Source of the DNA: Calidifontibacter indicus
GTDB lineage: Bacteria > Actinomycetota > Actinomycetes > Actinomycetales > Dermatophilaceae
Direction: 5' to 3'
DNA: 64,000 nucleotides
NCBI RefSeq assembly: GCF_003386865.1
Contig: NZ_QTUA01000001.1
Location: 2,976,001 to 3,040,000, forward strand
Below, in pieces: positions 57,789 through 64,000 of the stretch (its first letter is position 1; each line of letters opens with the position of its first letter). The notes beneath the pieces are model-generated. The model saw nothing but the letters and a program-made list of their open reading frames with translations. It was not told where the DNA came from and did no database searches. Position numbers and translations under genes: made by a program.

Positions 57789-59669
57789 ATGCCCTCGTCC
57801 CATCCAAGTCTGTCCCGCCGCTCGTTCCTGGTCACCGCACTCGCCGGTGGCGCCGCCGCCGTCGCGATGCCCACCGCGCTCGCCGTCGACCAGGCCTCGG
57901 TCTTCCGCGACGCAGCCGCCGAATTCGCTGTTCCGGCAAAACTGCTCGCCGCGTTCAGCTACGGCCAGACCCGCTGGGTCGACCACGGTGGCCACCCCAG
58001 CCGGAGCCTCGGTTACGGCCCGATGCACCTCATCGATGGTGCCGCCGTGGCCGCGCAGCGCGCGGCGGAGGGCAAGTCGCCCGCATCGGCGGTCGACACG
58101 CTGTCCCGGGCCGCCGCGGCGTCCGGCATCGCGGCCGAGACGTTGAAGACCGACCCGGCGGCGAACGTGCGCGGCACCGCCGCCCTCATCGCCGCGATCC
58201 AGCGCGAGACCGGTGCGCCCGTGGGCGCCGAGACCGACCCGGCGCAGTGGTACGAAGCCGCGGCGACCGCGAGCGGCCTGGCAGAGGTCAGCGCCCAGAC
58301 GCAGTTCGCCGACGACCTACTCACCGACCTGCGCCAGGGCATGACCGTGCGCGACGGCAACACCACCTTCACCGTCGCACCGCAGCGGGTCGGCACACCC
58401 GCCGGCCGGGCGAAGGTGACGGCGCGCGGCGCAGCCGCCAAGAAGCCGTCCGGACCGATCGACGCGCCGGCCGGACTCGGCGTCGAATGGGTGCCGGCCC
58501 CGTACGAGCAGTACGGGCCCGACCCGGGCGACTACGGCAACCACGACCTGGCGTTCCGCCCGCGCTCGCCCCAACTGACCCACGTCGTCATCCACGACAC
58601 CGAGTGCAGCTACGAGCTCGGCCTGCAACTGGTCACCGACCCGACCTACCTCGCGTGGAACTACACCATCCGCGCGTCCGACGGCCACATCGCCCAGCAC
58701 CTGCAGACCAAGGACGTCGGCTGGCACGCCGGCAACTGGTACCTCAACATGCACTCGGTCGGCCTCGAGCACGAGGGCTACGCCGCCCAGGGCTATCGCT
58801 GGTACTCCGAGGCGATGTACCGACGCAGCGCGCGGCTGACCCGGCACCTGTGCACCACCTACGGCATCCCGATGGACCGCGCACACATCATCGGCCACGA
58901 CCAGGTGCCCGGCGCAAAGACCGCAAGCATCAAGGGCATGCACTGGGACCCGGGCCCGTTCTGGGACTGGGAGCGCTACTTCACCCTGATGGGTGCACCG
59001 CTCAGCCAGGGCACCATCGGTCGGCGGCCGACCGCCGGTGAGGTCGTGCGCATCCTGCCCGGTTTCGACGGCAATGTGCAGACCGTCGAAGGATGCGACG
59101 GCACCTGCGTCGAGCCCGGCGACCACGGCACCAACTTCGTGCCCTTGCGCACGGCACCGGACGCGTCCGCACCGTTGGTCGCCGACCCGGGCCTCAAGGC
59201 CGGCCCGTCGACGACAAAGGTGTCGGACATCGGCGCCCGCGCGACGGCCGGCACCGAGTATGTCGTGGCGCAGGTGCAGGGCGATTGGACGGCGGTCTGG
59301 TACCTCGGCGAGATCGGGTGGTTCCACAACCCGACCCACTCGCCGACCGCCCGGGTGGTGCGTGGCCGACGCACCGTCACCCCCAAGGCGGCAACCGCAC
59401 CGGTCTACGGGACGGCCTACCCGGAAGCGTCCGCGTACGCCGATCCTGCTGACGTGCAACCGATCTCACCGCTGATCTACACGATGAAGGCCGGCCAGTC
59501 GTACGTGCTGTCGGACGACGACGTGCCCGCGGACTACTACCGGGCGAAGACCTTCTCGCTCGACACCCCGGGCGACCACATCAACACCGTCGGCCGCACG
59601 AAGTACTACCAGGTCAACCTCGGCCACAGGGTCGCGTTCGTGCAGGCCGCGGACGTCGTGATCGAGTAG
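57789..59669 (+). CDS. Tat-exported N-acetylmuramoyl-L-alanine amidase
   Basis: 626 residues. A twin-arginine signal SRRSFLVTALAGG is followed by a region of about 220 residues without known domain. The Amidase_2 domain (about 263-400) has zinc His residues in THVVIHDTE, the central GLEHEG and GHDQVPG. Two SH3-like segments may follow (about 440-626, RTAPDASAPLV and VYGTAYPEA). It cleaves the amide between muramic acid and the stem peptide. ATG 57789 has AAGGAG. It is inserted between rpmE and rho. Confidence 0.92.
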   Translation: MPSSHPSLSRRSFLVTALAGGAAAVAMPTALAVDQASVFRDAAAEFAVPAKLLAAFSYGQTRWVDHGGHPSRSLGYGPMHLIDGAAVAAQRAAEGKSPASAVDTLSRAAAASGIAAETLKTDPAANVRGTAALIAAIQRETGAPVGAETDPAQWYEAAATASGLAEVSAQTQFADDLLTDLRQGMTVRDGNTTFTVAPQRVGTPAGRAKVTARGAAAKKPSGPIDAPAGLGVEWVPAPYEQYGPDPGDYGNHDLAFRPRSPQLTHVVIHDTECSYELGLQLVTDPTYLAWNYTIRASDGHIAQHLQTKDVGWHAGNWYLNMHSVGLEHEGYAAQGYRWYSEAMYRRSARLTRHLCTTYGIPMDRAHIIGHDQVPGAKTASIKGMHWDPGPFWDWERYFTLMGAPLSQGTIGRRPTAGEVVRILPGFDGNVQTVEGCDGTCVEPGDHGTNFVPLRTAPDASAPLVADPGLKAGPSTTKVSDIGARATAGTEYVVAQVQGDWTAVWYLGEIGWFHNPTHSPTARVVRGRRTVTPKAATAPVYGTAYPEASAYADPADVQPISPLIYTMKAGQSYVLSDDDVPADYYRAKTFSLDTPGDHINTVGRTKYYQVNLGHRVAFVQAADVVIE

Positions 59670-59679
59670 CCGGGTCGTG

Positions 59680-59717
59680 GCCCCGGCCATGGAGACAATG
59701 CGCTCCGCGGCCGGGGC
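59680..59717 (+). terminator. Hairpin after the amidase gene
   Basis: GCCCCGGCC at 59680-59688 pairs with GGCCGGGGC at 59709-59717, loop of 20 bases, 10 bases after the stop. Confidence 0.5.
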
Positions 59718-59732
59718 TCGCCTGTCGGTCGA

Positions 59733-60150
59733 GTGTGGCGCCAGGACGCCTGGGTGCAACTCGCGGCCGCGGCCATGGTGACGTCCACCGTCCGGCTGGG
59801 CACGGTGATCACGCCGGTCGCCCGGTACAAACCGTGGGATCTCGCGTCGCTCGTCGGCTCCGTCGACCGGCTGTCCAGCGGACGCGTGACGATGGGTGTC
59901 GGGTTGGGCGAACCCAACTCCAACGGGCTGGCCTTCGAGCCCGGCGAGGGCCGCACGGGTCGACGAGGGTCTCGAACTGTTTGCGATGCTGTGCACCGGT
60001 GAGCCGTTCCGACATGACGGCGAGCACTTCACGATCGACATCACCGCCGGAATCGAACCGGACGGTCCCCCGCCGACTGCCCAACGTCCACACCCGCAGG
60101 GCGTCGCCGAGATCACCCGCCGCGTCGCCGCCGGCCCACCCCGCAACTGA
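59733..60150 (+). pseudogene. Frameshifted fragment of a luciferase-like (LLM) oxidoreductase
   Basis: First part in one frame (VTSTVRLGTVITPVARYKPW, VDRLSSGRVTMGVGLGE), second part after about 59955 in the next frame (RVDEGLELFAMLCTGEPFRHDGEHFTI). Together they match the middle of an LLM flavin oxidoreductase; both ends are missing. The gene is dead. Confidence 0.75.
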
Positions 60151-60152
60151 CA

Positions 60153-60238
60153 AAAACCCCGCAAACGCTGCGTTACTCGCCACTCACTGCTGTTGCAACA
60201 GCAGTGTTTGGCGGCAACCGCAGCGTTTGCGGGGTTTT
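60153..60238. terminator. Large nested palindrome, terminator of rho
   Basis: Outer arms of 20 bases are perfect (60153-60172 and 60219-60238) and end in AAAA/TTTT, so it can stop transcription both ways. Inside is a second perfect 22-bp palindrome without loop (60185-60206). It lies 15 bases after the rho stop. Confidence 0.8.
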
Positions 60239-60252
60239 AGCCTGCGAGCGGG

Positions 60253-62250
60253 TCAGTCTTCGTCATCCAGCTTGATGGACGAGGTCTGCTGCACCTGCAT
60301 GAGGAACTCGACGTTGCTCTTGGTCTTCTTCAACCGGTCGAGCAGCAACTCGATGCCCTGCTGCTGGTCGAGTGCGGCGAGCACACGACGCAATTTCCAC
60401 ATGATCTTCAGTTCGTCCTGGCCGAGGAGGATCTCCTCGCGGCGCGTGCCGGAGTTGTTGATGTCGACCGCCGGGAAAATACGGCGGTTGGCCAGCTGAC
60501 GGTCGAGCTTGAGCTCCATGTTGCCGGTGCCCTTGAACTCCTCGAAGATGACCTCGTCCATCCTCGAACCGGTCTCGACCAGCGCCGTCGCGAGGATGGT
60601 CAGCGAACCGCCGTCCTCGATGTTGCGGGCCGCACCGAAGAACTTCTTCGGCGGGTAGAGAGCCGCGGAGTCGACACCACCGGACATGATGCGTCCGGAC
60701 GCCGGGGCCGCCAGGTTGTAGGCACGGCCGAGCTTGGTGATTGAGTCGAGCAGCACGACGACGTCGTGACCCATCTCGACCAGACGCTTGGCGCGCTCGA
60801 TCGAGAGTTCGGCAACCGTGGTGTGGTCGTCGGCCGGGCGGTCGAAGGTGGAGGCGATGACCTCACCCTTCACCGCGCGCTGCATGTCGGTGACTTCTTC
60901 CGGACGCTCGTCGACCAGGACGACCATCAGGTGGCACTCGGGGTTGTTGGTGGTGATCGCGTTCGCGACCGCCTGCATCACCATCGTCTTACCGGCCTTC
61001 GCCGGGGCGACGATCAGACCACGCTGGCCCTTACCGATCGGTGCGACGAGGTCGATGATGCGAGTGGTGAGCTGGTTCTGCGCGGTTTCCAGGCGCAGGC
61101 GCTCCTGCGGGTACAGCGGCACGAGCTTGCCGAATTCGACGCGCTTGCCGGCCTGCTCCGGGGTCATCCCGTTGATCGTGTCGAGACGCACCAGCGCGTT
61201 GAACTTCTGGCGGGCGGGCAGCTGCTCACCCTCGCGCAGCGCACGCACGGCACCAGTGACGGCGTCGCCCTTGCGCATGTTGTTCTTCTTCACGATGCCG
61301 AGCGGCACATAAACGTCGTTCGGGCCCGGCAGGTAGCCGCTGGTGCGCACGAACGCGTAGTTGTCGAGCACGTCGAGGATGCCGGCCACCGGCACCAACA
61401 CGTCATCCTCGCGCACTTGGGTGTCGACGTCGCCGAACTCCTCGGCGCGGTTACGGCCACGCTTGCGGTCACGGCCGCGCTGGCGACGACGGTTGCCGCG
61501 GCCACCCTCGTCCCAGTCGTCGCGGTTGCCGCCACCCTGACCACCCTGGTTGCCCTGCTGGCCACCCTGGTTGTTCTGGTTCTGCTGCCCGGCTTGGTTC
61601 TGGTTGCGGCGGTTGCCACCCTGATTGTTCTGGTTCCCCTGGCCGCCCTGCTGGCGGTCGCCCTGCTGGTTCCCCTGCCCACCCTGGCGGTTCTGGTTGT
61701 TCTGGCGACCACGGTCGCGGCGCTCGGATCGCTCACCCCGGTCGTCCTGCTTGTCGTGGGCGCCGTCCTGCTTGTCAGCCGGCTCCTGCCCCCCGTCTCG
61801 TCCCCCGTCGCGCTCGTCGCGGGCCGGAACCGACTCGCGGTTCGGACGACCGGACTGCTCGGCGCTCTCGGCGTGGCCGGAGTCGGCGTGGCCGGAGTCA
61901 GCCTTGGCGCCCTCGACCGGTGCGCTCTCGGCCCTCGCCCGGCTCGGAGCATCGCTCTCGGCCGCCGCGGCCTTCGGCGCGCGCTCAGCCTTCGGCGCAT
62001 CCTGCGCCGGGGCGTCGACGCCCTTGTCGACGGACTTGTCGGCGGTGTTGCTGCGCGCGGCCGGCGGGCGGACGGTGTCGCCGCGGTTCTGGATGGCGGC
62101 CAACAGGTCGCTCTTGCGCATCTTGGAGGTGCCGCTGATGCCCATCGAGCCGGCGAGTCGCTTCAACTCGTCCAGCTTGAGCGAACCCAGGGATCCTCGG
62201 GAGCCCGACTCGGCCGATGCCGGCGTGCGGGACTCGGTTGTTTCAGTCAC
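60253..62250 (-). CDS. rho: Transcription termination factor Rho with long disordered insert
   Basis: 665 residues against about 420 in E. coli. The Rho_N part is at 22-60. Residues 61-272 are low-complexity: first Ala/Glu/Asp-rich, then an Arg/Gly/Asn/Gln-rich block (about 180-265). The S1-like RNA-binding domain is at 283-350 and the RecA-type ATPase has Walker A APAKAGKT (415-422). Actinobacterial Rho often carries such inserts, which bind RNA and may drive condensation. GTG 62250 follows a GGAAGGAA site. Confidence 0.96.
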   Translation of the reverse strand: MTETTESRTPASAESGSRGSLGSLKLDELKRLAGSMGISGTSKMRKSDLLAAIQNRGDTVRPPAARSNTADKSVDKGVDAPAQDAPKAERAPKAAAAESDAPSRARAESAPVEGAKADSGHADSGHAESAEQSGRPNRESVPARDERDGGRDGGQEPADKQDGAHDKQDDRGERSERRDRGRQNNQNRQGGQGNQQGDRQQGGQGNQNNQGGNRRNQNQAGQQNQNNQGGQQGNQGGQGGGNRDDWDEGGRGNRRRQRGRDRKRGRNRAEEFGDVDTQVREDDVLVPVAGILDVLDNYAFVRTSGYLPGPNDVYVPLGIVKKNNMRKGDAVTGAVRALREGEQLPARQKFNALVRLDTINGMTPEQAGKRVEFGKLVPLYPQERLRLETAQNQLTTRIIDLVAPIGKGQRGLIVAPAKAGKTMVMQAVANAITTNNPECHLMVVLVDERPEEVTDMQRAVKGEVIASTFDRPADDHTTVAELSIERAKRLVEMGHDVVVLLDSITKLGRAYNLAAPASGRIMSGGVDSAALYPPKKFFGAARNIEDGGSLTILATALVETGSRMDEVIFEEFKGTGNMELKLDRQLANRRIFPAVDINNSGTRREEILLGQDELKIMWKLRRVLAALDQQQGIELLLDRLKKTKSNVEFLMQVQQTSSIKLDDED

Positions 62251-62436
62251 GAAGGTTCCTTCCCCCTCGTCATCTCGATCTGACGATCGATCGGGGTTGA
62301 GCCTCGAGCGAGGCATATTCTTCCGAACTCGCCCGCGCATCAAGAATCGATGTCGCGAACAGCGAGAGTGATTGCACCCGGGGCGTGCCGGAGATCCGGT
62401 ACCTCTCTTGGTGCGTGACCCAATCTACACGCACGC

Positions 62437-63360
62437 TCAGCGATTGTGCGAAACGACCCGCACCCCGTCGAGAGCGATGCCCGGACGCAGCACCTGCCAG
62501 CCCGGTCCGGGAACCCCGACCGCATCGAGTTCGGTCGCGGTGCCGACGGCCAGCACCGTCGGCCCCGCGCCGGAGACGAACGCCGCGATGCCACGACCAC
62601 GCAGGTCGTCGACCACGGCCATGCTCTGCGGGTAGGCCCCCCGCCGGTTCTCCTGATGCAGCCAATCCGCGGTGGCCGGCAGCAACTTCGTCGGGTCGCT
62701 GGTCATCGCGTGCACCAACAGCGCGGTGCGCCCCGCATTGCGGGCCGCGTCGGCCAACGGCACGGCGGCGGGCAACGCCGCCCTAGCCTTGTCGGTCGCG
62801 AGGGTGAAGTCGGGCACGAGCACCGCGACATTGACGTCGGGGTGCAGGCCCGGGTGGACGGTGCGCCAGGCCTGGTCACGCTCGTCGAACCAGGAGGCGG
62901 TGAAGCCGCCGTAGACGCTGGCCGAGGCGTTGTCGGGGTGCCCCTCCAACGCGCTCGCCACGTCGTTGACCAGGGCACGCGCCTCATCGCCTAACGGGCC
63001 CAGGAGCCCCGCGGCCGCGCTCACTCCGGCGACGATGGCGGACGCCGACGAACCCAGGCCTCGAGAGTGAGGAATCACGTTGCGGCACAACAGTTTCAGG
63101 CCGTTCGGCGGGGTCGCCCCGACCCGCTCCCAGTAGGTGCGCATCGAGCGGTAGACGAGGTGCCGTTCATCGGTCGGCACCTCCCCCGCCCCGGCGCCCT
63201 CGACCTCGATCACCAGGCCGTCGCCGGTCACTTCGACCTCGAGCACGTCACGCAACTCGATGCCGAGACCCAGCGAGTCGAAGCCGGGACCGAGGTTCGC
63301 CGAGCTCGCCGGCACCTCGACCCGAACGCACTGCCCGGGCGCGATGCGCTTGTGCTGCAT
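62437..63360 (-). CDS. thrB: Homoserine kinase
   Basis: 307-residue GHMP kinase: VPASSANLGPGFDSLG at the N terminus and the ATP loop HSRGLGSSASAIVAG. It phosphorylates homoserine for threonine synthase, encoded upstream. Start overlaps the thrC stop (ATGA). Between it and rho (62251-62436) is a plain gap, presumably with the rho promoter. Confidence 0.96.
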   Translation of the reverse strand: MQHKRIAPGQCVRVEVPASSANLGPGFDSLGLGIELRDVLEVEVTGDGLVIEVEGAGAGEVPTDERHLVYRSMRTYWERVGATPPNGLKLLCRNVIPHSRGLGSSASAIVAGVSAAAGLLGPLGDEARALVNDVASALEGHPDNASASVYGGFTASWFDERDQAWRTVHPGLHPDVNVAVLVPDFTLATDKARAALPAAVPLADAARNAGRTALLVHAMTSDPTKLLPATADWLHQENRRGAYPQSMAVVDDLRGRGIAAFVSGAGPTVLAVGTATELDAVGVPGPGWQVLRPGIALDGVRVVSHNR

Positions 63361-64000
63361 CAGGATTCGAGGCCGAGCGCGCGAGCGACGCCGACGACGT
63401 CGATCCCGACCCGGGTGGGCTGCACATCGTCGCCGTCAGCGGTCTTCAGTGCCCACTGCGGGTCCTTCAGCCCGTGCCCGGTGACCGTGCACACGATCTT
63501 CGCGCCGGCCGGGATGCGACCGGCTTCGTGCATCTTCAGCAGGCCGGCGATGCTGGCGGCCGAGCCCGGCTCGACGAACACGCTCTCGGTGGTCGACAGT
63601 AGTCGGTGCGCGGCAAGAATCTGGGGGTCGCTGACCATGTCGATGACACCGCCCGACTCGTCGCGCGCCGCCTCGGCCTGCTTCCACGACGCCGGGTTGC
63701 CGATGCGGATCGCAGTGGCAACGGTCTCGGGGTCGTCGACCGGGTAACCGCGCACGATCGGGGCCGCGCCCTCGGCCTGGAATCCCCACATCGCCGGACG
63801 GCGGGTGGCGATCGGGGTGCCGTGGGCGGCGTCGACGGCCTCGCTGTAGCCCTTCCAGTAGGCCGTGATGTTGCCGGCGTTGCCGACGGGAAGCACGTGG
63901 ATGTCGGGCGCGTCACCGAGCACGTCGATGACCTCGAACGCCGCGGTCTTCTGCCCCTCGATACGCGCGGGGTTGACCGAATTCACGAGTTCGACCGGGT
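63360..64000 (-). CDS. thrC: Threonine synthase (C-terminal part; 5' end outside window)
   Basis: The last 213 codons of a PLP enzyme of fold type [36 protein letters not shown] (the PLP phosphate loop GNAGNI) and [10 protein letters not shown]. It converts phosphohomoserine to threonine. The PLP lysine lies beyond the window edge. It is coupled to thrB. Confidence 0.95.
   Translation of the reverse strand, partial: PVELVNSVNPARIEGQKTAAFEVIDVLGDAPDIHVLPVGNAGNITAYWKGYSEAVDAAHGTPIATRRPAMWGFQAEGAAPIVRGYPVDDPETVATAIRIGNPASWKQAEAARDESGGVIDMVSDPQILAAHRLLSTTESVFVEPGSAASIAGLLKMHEAGRIPAGAKIVCTVTGHGLKDPQWALKTADGDDVQPTRVGIDVVGVARALGLES

Noticed and set aside
61450-61720. Sequence repeats of transposon type within rho
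   Set aside because: They are repeated codons for Gln, Gly and Asn in the disordered insert of Rho; the frame is intact.

Overview
The window is a contiguous piece of a high-GC actinobacterial chromosome. Codon third positions are mostly G/C, GTG starts are common, NucS mismatch repair is present, Rho has a long N-terminal insert, and the order thrC-thrB-rho-rpmE-prfA-prmC-sua5-glyA-wecA-atp is typical of actinobacteria. I would place it in Micrococcales, perhaps near Dermacoccaceae, but the sequence alone does not fix the genus. No rRNA, tRNA, CRISPR array, insertion sequence or prophage was seen.

Layout. 1-4.1 kb: glgB (5' end cut by the window) and pgm, glycogen metabolism, closed by a strong terminator. 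4.3-6.5 kb: a P-loop kinase-like gene, then a SigE-type sigma factor translationally coupled to a membrane protein. 6.5-9.9 kb: a tightly overlapping minus-strand unit of two esterases, an ATP-grasp ligase and a TfoX_N protein. 9.9-13.1 kb: CnoX-like chaperedoxin, cytochrome P450, GNAT, thiamine-binding protein.

13.2-23.7 kb is the most distinctive part: a sulfur-scavenging region built from two divergent transcription units. Each starts with its own SAM-sensing riboswitch of SAM-IV type. The minus unit has three luciferase-like flavin monooxygenases and two flavin reductases. The plus unit has a complete polar amino-acid ABC transporter, a DUF1684 protein and a fourth luciferase-like oxidoreductase. 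An Rrf2/CymR-like regulator lies between them. Both promoters place transcription starts at the aptamer and share an upstream sequence element.

23.8-34.8 kb: acyl-CoA and propionate-side metabolism and housekeeping: a receiver-like/thioredoxin-reductase-like fusion, MeaB GTPase, acetyl-CoA acetyltransferase, methylmalonyl-CoA epimerase, an orphan response regulator, a bifunctional-length 3-hydroxyacyl-CoA dehydrogenase, nucS, gamma-glutamyltransferase, a STAS protein and a PduO-type cobalamin adenosyltransferase. MeaB, the epimerase and PduO all serve the B12-dependent methylmalonyl-CoA route, but the mutase itself is not in the window.

34.9-49.7 kb: the F-type ATP synthase operon, split. 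atpI-Z-B-E-F-H-A-G-D end at a strong terminator, while atpC with its DUF2550 partner lies about 6.5 kb further on. Between them are an asparagine synthetase fused to a CofE-like domain, a polysaccharide deacetylase, a HIT-like protein, a decayed amino-acid permease and a uracil permease. 49.8-64 kb: wecA-like transferase, glyA, tsaC/sua5, a Cds1-like PLP enzyme, a pentapeptide protein, prmC, prfA, rpmE, a Tat-exported amidase, a decayed luciferase-like gene, rho, thrB and the 3' part of thrC.
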